A DNA stretch of 64,000 nucleotides, from NCBI GenBank assembly GCA_030424545.1, contig JAUHWL010000006.1, positions 124,001 to 188,000 of the forward strand, read 5' to 3'. Source of the DNA: Bacteroidia bacterium. GTDB lineage: Bacteria > Bacteroidota > Bacteroidia > Flavobacteriales > Schleiferiaceae. Position numbers and translations under genes: made by a program. Shown one piece after another: positions 51,645 to 61,394 of the stretch. The notes below the pieces were generated by a model. It was not told the origin of the DNA, ran no database searches, and worked only from the letters and a program-made list of their open reading frames with translations. The stretch's first letter is position 1. Each line of letters starts with the position of its first letter.

Positions 51645-52482
51645 TTTAATTTATCCAAAATTTATTCTTGGTGGAGCGCCCAAATGTGGAACCAGCTCGC
51701 TTTATTTCTGGTTATCGGCACACCCAAAAATTGTTGGCTCGCCAGTAAAAGAGCCGTTTTTCTTTGCAGATGATATTAACCGGTTTAACAAGAACTGCAA
51801 TTACATAGAAAATCCGCTTACCGATTACGCTAAGTTTTTTGAAAACGGAAGTACCGATAAACTAAGCTTTGAAAGCACCGCTCATTACATCTATTATAAA
51901 AATGCCATCGAAGGTTTGCAAAAACTTCCGCAAAAGCCAAAGGTTATTTTTTTGTTGAGGGAACCTTCTAAACAATTGTATTCTCACTTTAGCATGGAGC
52001 GGTACAGAACCCAAGTGGTAGACTGCGATTTGGCCGAGTATATGACGCGCGAAAAAGTGTTGAAGAAAAGTAGATATGCCGAAAACTTAAAAATTTGGTT
52101 TACGCAATACGGCAAAGAATCTATTAAAATTGTGTTGTTTGAAGAGATGATGAAAAACAAGAAAGTGGTGATTAAAGACATTTGCAACTTTCTAGAAGTA
52201 GACAATTCTTTTTACAACAATTTTGATTTTGAACACAGAAACAAATCGGTAAAAATTAAAAGCTCTGCGTTGCACCAATTTGGTTTAAAAATGCAAAAGT
52301 TAATTCCGCATGGCGTGCAAAAGTTGTTGCTGCCCATTTATTTAAAATTTAATGCGGGCGAAATTCCTTCGCTAACAGAAGCAGAAAAAAAGTTGTTGGC
52401 TGATTTTAAAACCGAAAAAAAATCGGAGCGAGCAGCCCTAGAAGAGCTACTGCCCGATTTAGATTTTTCTTGTTGGGATTAA
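51634..52482 (+). CDS. Sulfotransferase domain protein
   Basis: A 282-residue PAPS-dependent sulfotransferase. The 5'-phosphosulfate loop is FILGGAPKCGTSSLYFWLSAHP (N-terminal, residues 8-29), and the 3'-phosphate-binding region is VIFLLREPSKQLYSHF near 105, with the Arg and Ser of the family. This heparan/carbohydrate-type sulfotransferase adds sulfate to a hydroxyl or amino group of a glycan. It overlaps the glycosyltransferase gene by 11 bases. A second, unrelated-looking sulfotransferase lies at 57852, suggesting a sulphated surface polymer. Confidence 0.9.
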   Translation: MTSNLIYPKFILGGAPKCGTSSLYFWLSAHPKIVGSPVKEPFFFADDINRFNKNCNYIENPLTDYAKFFENGSTDKLSFESTAHYIYYKNAIEGLQKLPQKPKVIFLLREPSKQLYSHFSMERYRTQVVDCDLAEYMTREKVLKKSRYAENLKIWFTQYGKESIKIVLFEEMMKNKKVVIKDICNFLEVDNSFYNNFDFEHRNKSVKIKSSALHQFGLKMQKLIPHGVQKLLLPIYLKFNAGEIPSLTEAEKKLLADFKTEKKSERAALEELLPDLDFSCWD

Positions 52483-52508
52483 ACAAGCTGTTTTAGTACT
52501 TAAATAGC

Positions 52509-54962
52509 TTACGCTTCTTCTTCTGGTTTTGTGTTTTTAAATGTAAAAAACAGCGCAATACCAATGCCCAAAACCAAGATTATTGAGAAGGTTAAATCAA
52601 TATTTCCTCCCATAAAATAGGTTTTTGGGTGGAAAACAAATTTAATCTCGTGCGTACCTTCTGGTATTTTTAATCCGCGAAGCAAATAGTTTACACGGAT
52701 GTGTTCAACTTCTTTATCGTCTATATATGCTTTCCACGCTTGATTTTTAGGTGTGTAATAAATATCAGAGAAAACAGCCAATTGCGTTCCGTTGGTAACG
52801 GTGGCTTTGTAAATCAACTCTTTGGTATCGTAGCTTGTTAATGTAATCTCAGAATTATTTCCGTTTAAGTTTAAGCCGTTTACATAATCGGCAAAATCGT
52901 TGTGTACAACGGCTTGCGTTTTTGGTGTAAAGTCTGTAATCAACTCCATTTCTTGGTTGGCATCTTGGGCCGGTAAAATTTGGTTTACAAACCAAGCATT
53001 GCCAAGCGCACCAGGGTTTTGCTGTGCAAATTGTTGTTTGCTTTTTGGGTCTTCAACAATTATGTATTTGGTATTTAGCATATCTAAGGTTGGTTGGTTG
53101 CCCTTAGAAATTTGGTAGTCAATTAAATCTTGATAGCGTTGTAGTTTACTTGCGTGTATGCCTCCTAAAGATTTATGCAGGTAGGCTGTTTTGTAATCGC
53201 CCGTAAGCGGCATAGTGGTATTCCAAACTCTGTAATAAAGGTCTGGGTCTTGCAAAATCTGCTGGTCTGCAGCAGTAATTTCGGCTAATTTTTCTACTCC
53301 GCGTTTGGTTATAAAATCAGATTCGTTCACTTGACCTTTGTCAAAACTCCATAAATCAAACAGAATAAAAGCACCAAGAGCTACTATAAAAATATTCTTT
53401 TTAAGCACCTTTTGGTTGTATAGGAAAAACAATCCAAACGTTGCTGCCATCAACAAAATTGATTTAAAAATGCTGGCCTGAAACAGCGAAGCACGATCGT
53501 CTAACAATAGATTGATGTTGATGTATTGGCCAAATCTTTCGTCTTGCATACCATCAAACGAAAAAGTAGATGCGCCAATAATTAGCCATACCAAGCCAAA
53601 ACCGGCACTTATGCCAATGGCTTTTATTAGTTTTTTCTTGTAGTAATCTTTGGTTTCTTCGCCTTTAATAAATTGATTTAAACCTAAGAATGCCATATAT
53701 GGTACCAGTATAAAAATGATAACCAAGGCCATGCTTGGCACTCTAAATTTGTCGTAAAACGGCAAGTAATCAAACAACCATTGGCTGATGGGCTCTATGT
53801 TTTTTCCCCAACCAAAAATCAGAGAGATACATATTGATGCAACAATCCAATATTTGTTGCGGTCTTTAACAATAAGCAAGCTAAAAATAAAGATGAAGAA
53901 CACAATGGCACCAATATAGTACGCGCCATTTACCATGGTTTGGTCTCCCCAATACAAAAACGAGCCAGCATTTTGGTTGGCAGCTTCTTCGGCATTTTTG
54001 GTTGAATAACCTTGTTGTTTTAACGAGTTATAAATGGTTTGGTAGGTTTCGGTAGATGAATAATCTCCACGAGAACCACCGCCCGTTGCGTACGGAAAAA
54101 TAAGGTTAGCGGTTTCGCCAATGCCGTAACTCCAACTCATGGCGTAATCATAATTTAAACCATCGGGGTTGGTGTTTTCATTCATGGTAAGTTCAGATCC
54201 GCCACCACGCATGGTTTCCTTCATGTTTACCATGTTGGTCCATAACCTACCAATATTTGGCCCAACGCCAATAAAGGCGGCTAAGGCCAGAAAGATTGAT
54301 TTTTTAAAGAAATCTGGAAGCGTTTTTTCTTTAAAGGCAAAAACCCCGTACGTTGTAATTAAGGCCAAGATGGTTAAAAATGTGTAATACGTAATTTGTA
54401 TGTGGTTGCTATAAACAGAGAGGCCAACAAACAAAGAGGTGAGTGCCAAACCTAAAAGCATTTTGCCACGATAGGTTAATAAAATACCCATTAAAATTGG
54501 CGCAAAGTAAGCGGCTGTACGCACTTTTGCGTTGTGCCCGGCACCTACAGAAATAATAAAAAAGGCCGAAAATCCTACGGCCACAGCACCCAAAAACGAA
54601 AGCCAGGGATCTACGTTGCTGCTTCGGGCGAAGAAGAAAAATCCAATCATGAGCATGGCAATAATGTAAGTGCCGCTGCTACCCATAGTTTCAAAAACGG
54701 GTTGTATGTAGGTGTAAATGCTTTTTGGGAAACGGTGCATTTCTGGCATGCCCGAGAACATATGGTTTCTCCAAAGTGGTTCCTCGCCATTTTTGGCGCG
54801 GTAATCGGTAATTTCTTTTCCTTTTATTTCGCCAGTAATTATATCGTTCTGGTTTAAAATTTTACCCTGCAAAACGGGGTAGAAGTAAACAAAATTTAGT
54901 GCGATGAGAAGTAAAACTTGGGGTAACCAAGAGGTTAAATTTGCTTTAAATTGGGTGTTCAT
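52509..54962 (-). CDS. YfhO family large membrane protein
   Basis: An 817-residue protein with about a dozen transmembrane helices in the first 550 residues and a C-terminal beta-rich periplasmic domain ending with one more helix near residue 790. The features VGAGHNAKVRTAAYFAPIL (near 145) and GGSELTMNENTNPDGL (near 255) are of the YfhO family, which in Firmicutes adds glycosyl groups to lipoteichoic acid and in Bacteroidota is probably a membrane glycosyltransferase. The N-terminal region has the ITGEIKGKEITDYR patch seen in this family. It is on the minus strand, converging with the sulfotransferase gene. Confidence 0.88.
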   Translation of the reverse strand: MNTQFKANLTSWLPQVLLLIALNFVYFYPVLQGKILNQNDIITGEIKGKEITDYRAKNGEEPLWRNHMFSGMPEMHRFPKSIYTYIQPVFETMGSSGTYIIAMLMIGFFFFARSSNVDPWLSFLGAVAVGFSAFFIISVGAGHNAKVRTAAYFAPILMGILLTYRGKMLLGLALTSLFVGLSVYSNHIQITYYTFLTILALITTYGVFAFKEKTLPDFFKKSIFLALAAFIGVGPNIGRLWTNMVNMKETMRGGGSELTMNENTNPDGLNYDYAMSWSYGIGETANLIFPYATGGGSRGDYSSTETYQTIYNSLKQQGYSTKNAEEAANQNAGSFLYWGDQTMVNGAYYIGAIVFFIFIFSLLIVKDRNKYWIVASICISLIFGWGKNIEPISQWLFDYLPFYDKFRVPSMALVIIFILVPYMAFLGLNQFIKGEETKDYYKKKLIKAIGISAGFGLVWLIIGASTFSFDGMQDERFGQYININLLLDDRASLFQASIFKSILLMAATFGLFFLYNQKVLKKNIFIVALGAFILFDLWSFDKGQVNESDFITKRGVEKLAEITAADQQILQDPDLYYRVWNTTMPLTGDYKTAYLHKSLGGIHASKLQRYQDLIDYQISKGNQPTLDMLNTKYIIVEDPKSKQQFAQQNPGALGNAWFVNQILPAQDANQEMELITDFTPKTQAVVHNDFADYVNGLNLNGNNSEITLTSYDTKELIYKATVTNGTQLAVFSDIYYTPKNQAWKAYIDDKEVEHIRVNYLLRGLKIPEGTHEIKFVFHPKTYFMGGNIDLTFSIILVLGIGIALFFTFKNTKPEEEA

Positions 54963-55230
54963 TAAGAATGAAATTTGAATTTTTTTATCTAAAAAATTAG
55001 GGCAAAAAGATAGAAATATTTTTGGCGGCCAACTTGTAAATATTTCACCTTCTAAGATTGTTTAATATTCATGAAATAGCCACTTTTTTTAGCTGAATAA
55101 AAAATGCGGCTGCGTAAACAGATGTGAGTTTGCTATGCCTATTTTAGACCCGTTTTTAACGTATAGAATTAAATGGCCTAAGCAGCGTTTACATTGGTGT
55201 TTAAGCTAAAAATAGAATTTTGCTCTAGCA

Positions 55231-56703
55231 ATGGGGATAATAAAAAAACAGGGTTTGCACGGCACAGTGGCCATTTATTTGGGCTTGCTAATAGGTGCTT
55301 TTAATACCATAATCTTTTTTCCTGCTGTTTTTCCCAACAACCCAGATGCCATGGGTATGGTGCAGCTTATTTTGTCGTACAGCTTGGTTTTGGGTACAAT
55401 AATCGGGGCTGGTTTTCCTAGCGGAGTAGTTTACTTTTTTCCCAAATTAACGCAGCATCAAAAACAAGTATTGTTTGGATTTGCGCTTGCATTTTCGCTT
55501 GTGTTGGTGATTTTAGGCTTTTTATGTGTTTTTCTTTTTCCCGATTTTATTGCCGGATTTATTACAAAAAGCGCAGCAGATTCTAAACCATACTTAATAG
55601 ATTTAATGGTTTTGGTTGTGTTTTATATGGTGTTTGAGCTGTTGGCGGGCATCATGCAAAGTGCCCGCATTGTTGTGTTTCCGGTTGTGCTAAAAGAGGT
55701 TGGCCGAAAACTTACCATAACATTTATTCTGCTTGCAACTTACCTGCAGTGGATTGATGGCGTAGAGCAGATGATGTTTTTCCTGGTTGTTTTTTACGGT
55801 ATCATGGTGTTTTGGCTCGGCATAGATTTTTGGCGGAAAACAAAGCTGAGTCTGTCTTTTCAGTTTTCTAAAATAGATTACAAGCAAATTTCTAAATACA
55901 GTTTTACCCTGTTGTTTACCGCGGCTATTTACATGCTAATTTCTAGAATAGATGTAATGATGCTGGGAAGCCTGATGGAAACCACCGCCCACGTTGCATT
56001 TTATACCATCGCTTTTCAAATTGGTAGTGTAGTTTGGACACCAGCAAAATCTTTAAACAGAGCCACACGACCATTGTTGGCCGAGTTTTTTGCCAATAAT
56101 CAGGTAGATAAAATAAACCAAACGTATCATCAATCGGTGTCTAACCAGTTTTTTGTTGGCGCTTTTATTTACCTAATGATAGTGGTAAACCTAGATTTTA
56201 TCTACTCTTTTGTGCCTGATGGTTACAGCTTTGGCAAAAATGTGGTTTGGTTTATTGCCACCGGATTTTTAGTAAATGTGCTTTTTGGCCCCAACGGTAT
56301 GCTTGTAAGCTTGTCTCATTTGTACAAGATTGATTTCTACCTAAATGTGGCCATGTTGGTTGTTATTGTGGTGTTGAATTATTTCTTAATTCCAGAATAT
56401 GGCGTTTTTGGTGCCGCTGCCGGAACGGCATTTACCACTACCATTTATAATTTATCCAAGAGCTTTTTGGTATACAAACATTTTAGCATCAAGCCAATAA
56501 AAACAAAACAAGTAATGCTTATTGGCGTAATGGGAGCTATTATTGTGGCACATTTTATTTTGCCAGATTTCGGGTTAATTGCCAATATGCTCATCAATTC
56601 GGTGTTGGTTTCGGTTATATTTAGCTATCTCTTGTTTAAAACAAAATTGGCCATAGAGCTTAAAGAAATGGCCCTAGGTGTAATCAATAAAACATTTAAA
56701 TAG
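55231..56703 (+). CDS. Polysaccharide flippase family protein (Wzx-like)
   Basis: A 490-residue inner-membrane protein with about fourteen helices of the oligosaccharide flippase (MATE/Wzx) superfamily. The start is GTVAIYLGLLIGAFNTIIFFP in the first helix; glycine and aromatic pairs recur in later helices (YKQISKYSFTLLFTAAIYMLI near 215). These proteins turn lipid-linked sugar units to the periplasm. The gene is followed by a glycosyltransferase gene after one base, so the two form one unit. Positions in the sulphated glycan locus support a role in exporting a repeat unit. Confidence 0.88.
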   Translation: MGIIKKQGLHGTVAIYLGLLIGAFNTIIFFPAVFPNNPDAMGMVQLILSYSLVLGTIIGAGFPSGVVYFFPKLTQHQKQVLFGFALAFSLVLVILGFLCVFLFPDFIAGFITKSAADSKPYLIDLMVLVVFYMVFELLAGIMQSARIVVFPVVLKEVGRKLTITFILLATYLQWIDGVEQMMFFLVVFYGIMVFWLGIDFWRKTKLSLSFQFSKIDYKQISKYSFTLLFTAAIYMLISRIDVMMLGSLMETTAHVAFYTIAFQIGSVVWTPAKSLNRATRPLLAEFFANNQVDKINQTYHQSVSNQFFVGAFIYLMIVVNLDFIYSFVPDGYSFGKNVVWFIATGFLVNVLFGPNGMLVSLSHLYKIDFYLNVAMLVVIVVLNYFLIPEYGVFGAAAGTAFTTTIYNLSKSFLVYKHFSIKPIKTKQVMLIGVMGAIIVAHFILPDFGLIANMLINSVLVSVIFSYLLFKTKLAIELKEMALGVINKTFK

Positions 56704-56704
56704 C

Positions 56705-57859
56705 ATGAAATTAGGTTTGATTGAATTAGATCATCATGTAGAATGTTTAAACAGTTTATGCCAAATTGTAGAAGATTCTGATTTTGAAATAACCGTTTTT
56801 ACAACACCAAAATTGTACGCAGAATTGGCCAGTTATAGCTATAGTAAAAAGTACAAATGGCAAATTGCAGAAGGCGATGTAACTCAATTTATACATAGCC
56901 AAAAAGCAGAGTTAGAAGCGCAAAGTTTGCTTTTCTTTTCTACCATAGAGTCTAATTTTAACGCCTTTAACAAGCTAAATTTAAACGTAAAAAGGCTTGT
57001 TAGGATTCATAACGCACAAACATTTTTGGCGCAAAAGTTTACGTGGAATGCCAAATTATCGGCCTACTGGATGTTTAAAGACGCATCTTACGTATTAAGA
57101 AAACGGATACTTAACAACGAGTTTGCCGCGCGAAAAACATTTTTGGCCAATACAGATTTCATCTGCTTTACGAGTAACGAAATCACCAATTATGTACGCA
57201 AGCAGCAAAACTTTGCGCATGTAAGTAAAATTGTAAATGCAATTCCCATTACGTTTAACGAGCATCGGCCAACAGCCAATATTAAAAAAGCAAAAACTTT
57301 TGCGGTAATTGGTACTATAGATAGAAAGCGCAAGGATTACCATTTTTTGTGGCAAGCTATAAATCAGCTTATTAAAACTACCGATGAAACATTTGAGCTG
57401 AAAATTTTAGGCAAACCAAAAGGCGGTTTTGGAAAAAGCACAATTGAAAAATTTAAAAAACTACAAACCGAAAACTTTAGCGTTAAAGTGTGGCCCAATG
57501 GCGTACCTCAAAAAGAGTTTGATGCAGAAATGCAAAGTGTAGATGTAATTCTAGCGCCCATATTTAAAAGCACCAAGTATTTTTTGTGGGAAGAAATTTA
57601 TGGCTCAACAAAAATTTCGGGAAGCATTAATGATTGCATTAAGTATGGAAAACTTGGGTTAATCCCCGATTTTTATGCATTAGAAGACGATAAGAAACCT
57701 CTTTTCTTAACTTATAAAAATCTAGATGATTTTTGCGATGTTGTACAGAAATTGATGAATGGAAGTACAAATGCTACGCTTCATCAAGATGCGTTTAAAC
57801 CCTTCTCTCAAAAGGCAATTAAAGAGCAGGCAATACAAGAGTTTTTAAAGCTTATTTAA
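56705..57859 (+). CDS. GT-B glycosyltransferase-like protein
   Basis: A 384-residue protein with a Rossmann-like N-terminal half (KLGLIELDHHVECLNSLCQIVEDS) and a C-terminal GT-B nucleotide-sugar half: AVIGTIDRKRKDYHFLWQAINQL near residue 200, FELKILGKPKGGFGKS near 235 and VWPNGVPQKEFDAEMQSVDVILAPIF near 265. This is the pattern of GT1/GT4-type transferases, though the usual E-x7-E motif is not clear. It directly follows the flippase and ends in an eight-base tail-to-tail overlap with the sulfotransferase gene. Function inferred from fold and neighbours. Confidence 0.74.
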   Translation: MKLGLIELDHHVECLNSLCQIVEDSDFEITVFTTPKLYAELASYSYSKKYKWQIAEGDVTQFIHSQKAELEAQSLLFFSTIESNFNAFNKLNLNVKRLVRIHNAQTFLAQKFTWNAKLSAYWMFKDASYVLRKRILNNEFAARKTFLANTDFICFTSNEITNYVRKQQNFAHVSKIVNAIPITFNEHRPTANIKKAKTFAVIGTIDRKRKDYHFLWQAINQLIKTTDETFELKILGKPKGGFGKSTIEKFKKLQTENFSVKVWPNGVPQKEFDAEMQSVDVILAPIFKSTKYFLWEEIYGSTKISGSINDCIKYGKLGLIPDFYALEDDKKPLFLTYKNLDDFCDVVQKLMNGSTNATLHQDAFKPFSQKAIKEQAIQEFLKLI

Positions 57860-58832
57860 TATTGCTGAAATCTACGTACTGAGAATTGGGCAATAGTTGA
57901 TAACCGAATTTTATCTCTTCTAACTCAGATTCAGAAAAATATCCTTTCCAAGCATCTATCAAATCTGTGGCATTTCTGGCGGTAGCATATCCGCTTCCAG
58001 TTTTGTTTTTCTCGTCAATTATTCGCTCAACCCTATCAGTGTAATTCATCTTTAAAGATTTATACAGCTTCTTAAATTCATCTTTTGGGTTTAGTAAAAA
58101 AGATTCATGTTTAATCACGATTAGGTTTTTTTCCTTCGCTAGTTGGTGCCAATAATAATGGTGTATGCCAATTTGCAAAGCGGCTTTTTGTAGTGGAGTT
58201 TTTGCTTTTTCAAGCTCAGGCAGAAGTTCTTGTGGAATGATGTTGCCAATTCCGGGGTCTTTTTCTATGCTCCTATAAATATCTTTATTGTTAAGCGTTT
58301 GCATGCTTTTAATTACCGCTGCCGGATGGCGTAGCGTAATAATAGGCTTAAAATGCAGTTTTTCATTGCTGAGAAATTGATGCAAAAGCAATCCTGAATG
58401 AACCGATTTTATTAAAAACGGGGCTTTGTTTCTTGCGATACCTAGGGTTAAATAAACTTTAAAAAGTGTTTTTAGCAATTTTAGCTTTCGCTGGTTTACA
58501 GATTTGGCCACAACTTTGGGAGCGTTTATAAACGTCTCCAATTGCAAAGGAGAATACCCGAGTGCAGTAAGCGGGTAGGTAGAAAATTTAGATTTATGCG
58601 AAATAAACTTGCCGCTTAACGTATCTTCAAAAAGCTGTGCTATTTTTTTGTCGGTATCTAGAATCTCAAACCGTGCACCACCTTTTTTAACCAACAACCC
58701 GTTTATGTTTATACGCTCGTTATCGGGTTCGTGCAAATAGGTTAACTCGCCAGATGCTAAAACTTCAGAAATCCACGTTGTTCCGCTTCGGGGGTACCCA
58801 AAAAGAATAATTGTTTTAGTTTCTTTTTGCAT
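57852..58832 (-). CDS. Sulfotransferase family protein
   Basis: A 326-residue PAPS-dependent sulfotransferase: TIILFGYPRSGTTWISEVLASGE at residues 7-29 is the 5'-phosphosulfate loop, and IITLRHPAAVIKSMQTL near residue 175 is the 3'-phosphate region. The acidic HEPDNERINI near 35 and the VIKHESFLLNPKDEFKKL region near 250 are common in cytosolic-type enzymes. It overlaps the FkbM methyltransferase gene by 17 bases and shares its strand, so they are probably coupled. With the first sulfotransferase it points to a sulphated surface polymer. Confidence 0.88.
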   Translation of the reverse strand: MQKETKTIILFGYPRSGTTWISEVLASGELTYLHEPDNERININGLLVKKGGARFEILDTDKKIAQLFEDTLSGKFISHKSKFSTYPLTALGYSPLQLETFINAPKVVAKSVNQRKLKLLKTLFKVYLTLGIARNKAPFLIKSVHSGLLLHQFLSNEKLHFKPIITLRHPAAVIKSMQTLNNKDIYRSIEKDPGIGNIIPQELLPELEKAKTPLQKAALQIGIHHYYWHQLAKEKNLIVIKHESFLLNPKDEFKKLYKSLKMNYTDRVERIIDEKNKTGSGYATARNATDLIDAWKGYFSESELEEIKFGYQLLPNSQYVDFSNIK

Positions 58833-59847
58833 TTACTTCTTGTTCAATGGCAATATTGATGTTGTTTATAAAGCCATTTTGAATTTTTGTGGTAGGAATA
58901 AAGAAGAAATTGTTGATGTATTTGGCCGGGTTTGTTTTAAAGAACTCCATTTTTTGAATGTCTTCAAACGCTGAATCGGCCGTAAATTCTATAAAAGATT
59001 TTGTGTTTGCATCAAAATAAAAACAGCTATACATAAAGGTATTGGTAATGTATGTAATGATGTCTTTCGCATTTTTTTCATGATGCCTTTGTTCAATCTC
59101 TATATATAATGTAGGTAAAAACTTAGCGATGCTTTTTTCTGCACCCTTCACTACATTTTCTTCAAAGCCTTCTACATCAATTTTTATAAAATCAATTTTA
59201 GACAGTTTTTGTTCATCGCAAAAAGAATCAAGCAATTGCGTTTTTACATTAAATTTTATCGATTTTTCTTCGTCAGTTTCAACAAAATCTACGTTTAAAG
59301 TGCCTCTAGAGTTGTATGTTTTTCCAGCAATAATGGGTATTTTAAATTCGCTAATGCCGTTTGTATTAGATAGCGCAATTTGATGGATCTTATTCTTTTT
59401 GAACAAAACCTTTAACCTGTTGTACATGGCAGGAATTGGCTCAAAAGCATATATATTTTCGGGTTTTACATGCTTACTTGCCAACCAGGTAAATTCACCG
59501 AGGTTTGCGCCTACATCAAGAAATACATCTTCGTTATTTAAGAAATGCTTTATATATAGCGGTTCGGCATTTTGGGTGGTCCAATTATTCCAATTGATGG
59601 TGTTTGCGTTTTTATAATATTTGGCTTTATACCAATCGGGTAAAAACCTGATTACCAATGGTTCTAAAATTTGAATAATTTTTTTGCGCATACCAGTTTT
59701 CATTTTTAAAAATGAGGCGCCAAATGTAATGGAATACGTGGCTTCTCTATTTTGTTTTTTGAAACAAAAAACATGTAACCCTAAAGAAATGGAATATTCT
59801 AAATAAATATAATTATGTATAGATAGCTTTCGGGTTGATAATTTCAT
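58816..59847 (-). CDS. FkbM family methyltransferase
   Basis: A class I SAM methyltransferase of the FkbM type, which methylates hydroxyl groups of sugars. Seen in order: VFLDVGANLGEFTWLASKHV (SAM loop), IYAFEPIPAMYNRL (acidic cofactor residue) and IDFIKIDVEGFEENVVKGAE with LYIEIEQRHH near residue 250. The frame is open to an ATG at 59847, but an ATG at 59703 gives a 295-residue protein with MKTGMRKKIIQIL, a more usual length for the family; the extra 48 residues are AT-rich and look less like coding sequence. It overlaps the sulfotransferase gene by 17 bases. Start uncertain, family sure. Confidence 0.85.
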   Translation of the reverse strand: MKLSTRKLSIHNYIYLEYSISLGLHVFCFKKQNREATYSITFGASFLKMKTGMRKKIIQILEPLVIRFLPDWYKAKYYKNANTINWNNWTTQNAEPLYIKHFLNNEDVFLDVGANLGEFTWLASKHVKPENIYAFEPIPAMYNRLKVLFKKNKIHQIALSNTNGISEFKIPIIAGKTYNSRGTLNVDFVETDEEKSIKFNVKTQLLDSFCDEQKLSKIDFIKIDVEGFEENVVKGAEKSIAKFLPTLYIEIEQRHHEKNAKDIITYITNTFMYSCFYFDANTKSFIEFTADSAFEDIQKMEFFKTNPAKYINNFFFIPTTKIQNGFINNINIAIEQEVNAKRN

Positions 59848-60041
59848 TTTAGCACCAGCTCTATTAAATTATATAATATTCAAATTCAATACGTTAGTTG
59901 TTTCTTGGTTTAGCGGATATTATTAGTTTTAGCCTAGTCTTTACCGTTAACATGTCCGTAGCAATAGATTGCTCATTTTACATATTTGATGACTATCCTT
60001 TTTTGCTATCTTCGGCACCCAAAGAAGCTATACAATATTTA

Positions 60042-61307
60042 ATGCGCACATTTAGTTTACTTCTAACATTTTTTGTTTTTACAATTTCTGTTTTTGGGCA
60101 GGGTTATTCGCAAAGATTAAGTCCTGTGGTAAGTGCTACTTCGTACGAGGTTTGTCCAAACGATGAGGTTCAGGTTACTGTAGTATACTCAGAGCCAGTT
60201 AATACCTCTATACTATTAAATGGTTTGGATGAATTTGCTAATGTTTCTGCCACTACGGCTTTTGATTTTGGTGCCAACACAAATTTTACCATCGAATTTT
60301 TCATGAAATCGCCCGCAGCTGCAGCACTTCAACAAGGGTTGGTTACAAAAGGAGACGTTGCCAATGGAGCTGGTTTTCATATTGGGACACTAGCTGGGGT
60401 TGTAAATTTCACATTGTCAGATGGAACAAATAACATAACCATTAATGGTTTTACAAATGTTTCTGACGGAGCATGGCACCACGTAGCAGTTGTTGTAGAC
60501 AGAGCAAACACAGCGACAATTCTTGTAGATGGAATTTATGATAATGATGGAGCTATTGGAACCATTGGTAACATAAATAGTACAGAATTGATGCGAATAG
60601 GTGCTGGCATTTCATTGGGAACTCCATCTAATTTCTATAATGGAAACATCGATGAAGTAAGAGTTTGGGATTCTGATTTAACCACAGCTCAAATTGTTTC
60701 CAGAAGCACATCGCATATTAATCCGCTATCGGTTACCGGCTTAATTGGTTATTGGGACATGAATGAATTAGCTGTTCCGTTTTTGGTAGATTGTTCTCCA
60801 ACAGGAGCAACGGCAACATTGGTTAGCGCAGCAAGTTTATCTATAGACGCGCCAACTTTAACCTGGAATTTTAACCCAAAATGGAATACGGGACAGTCGG
60901 GCACCACCATTTTTGCCAACCCGTTAGATACTACAAAGTACAAAGTAGAAATAGGGTATTGTAAATATCTTAGTGCAGATAGCGCCACTATTCGTGTAAT
61001 AGAATGTGAAGAAATAGATGAAACAGGCTTAATAAGTTCTGTTTGGGTGCCAAGTGCTTTTACACCAAATGGCGATTTTAAAAACGATCTTTTTGAAGTG
61101 AAGGCAAGTAATATTACCTATTACGAAATAATGATTTTTAACAGAGCAGGTAATATTTTTTATCATTCTCAGAATATTTTAAATAGCTGGGATGGAACAT
61201 TTGAAGGCGAACGCGTTAAGGATGACGTATATACATATGTAATTACCTATAGAGACAGGTATGATGAGCAATTTAAAAAGTACGGAACAGTAACTGTTTT
61301 GCATTAA
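60042..61307 (+). CDS. LamG domain protein with T9SS type B (CHU_C) sorting domain
   Basis: A secreted protein of about 421 residues. The frame opens at 59898, but ATG 60042 gives a clean signal peptide (MRTFSLLLTFFVFTISVFGQ). Residues about 60-250 form a LamG/concanavalin-like jelly roll: FDFGANTNFTIEFFMK, GAWHHVAVVVDRANTATILVDG and NIDEVRVWDSDLTTAQI are its typical strands. The C-terminal 90 residues are the gliding-motility-associated domain (VWVPSAFTPNGDFKNDLFEV and IMIFNRAGNIFYHS, then WDGTFEGERVKDDVYTYVI). This is a type IX secretion signal, so the protein goes to the cell surface. The organism therefore should have T9SS. Confidence 0.93.
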   Translation: MRTFSLLLTFFVFTISVFGQGYSQRLSPVVSATSYEVCPNDEVQVTVVYSEPVNTSILLNGLDEFANVSATTAFDFGANTNFTIEFFMKSPAAAALQQGLVTKGDVANGAGFHIGTLAGVVNFTLSDGTNNITINGFTNVSDGAWHHVAVVVDRANTATILVDGIYDNDGAIGTIGNINSTELMRIGAGISLGTPSNFYNGNIDEVRVWDSDLTTAQIVSRSTSHINPLSVTGLIGYWDMNELAVPFLVDCSPTGATATLVSAASLSIDAPTLTWNFNPKWNTGQSGTTIFANPLDTTKYKVEIGYCKYLSADSATIRVIECEEIDETGLISSVWVPSAFTPNGDFKNDLFEVKASNITYYEIMIFNRAGNIFYHSQNILNSWDGTFEGERVKDDVYTYVITYRDRYDEQFKKYGTVTVLH

Positions 61308-61327
61308 AAAATATTGCTAAAAAAGAC

Positions 61328-61358
61328 TTGTCAGACTCGATGAGTTTTATTTATTTTG
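61328..61358 (+). promoter_or_regulatory. Promoter-like element before rpmB
   Basis: TTG (61328-61330), 20 bases, TTATTTTG (61351-61358), one mismatch to the Bacteroidota -7 element TAnnTTTG. The rpmB start is at 61395. Confidence 0.5.
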
Positions 61359-61394
61359 CAAACCAATTTTTGAGAATTAAAAAGAAGCTGGAAT

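Noticed and set aside
52483..52508. Terminator hairpin between the convergent sulfotransferase and YfhO genes
   Set aside because: Only AAGCT/AGCTT with an irregular interior; no T-run and low stability.
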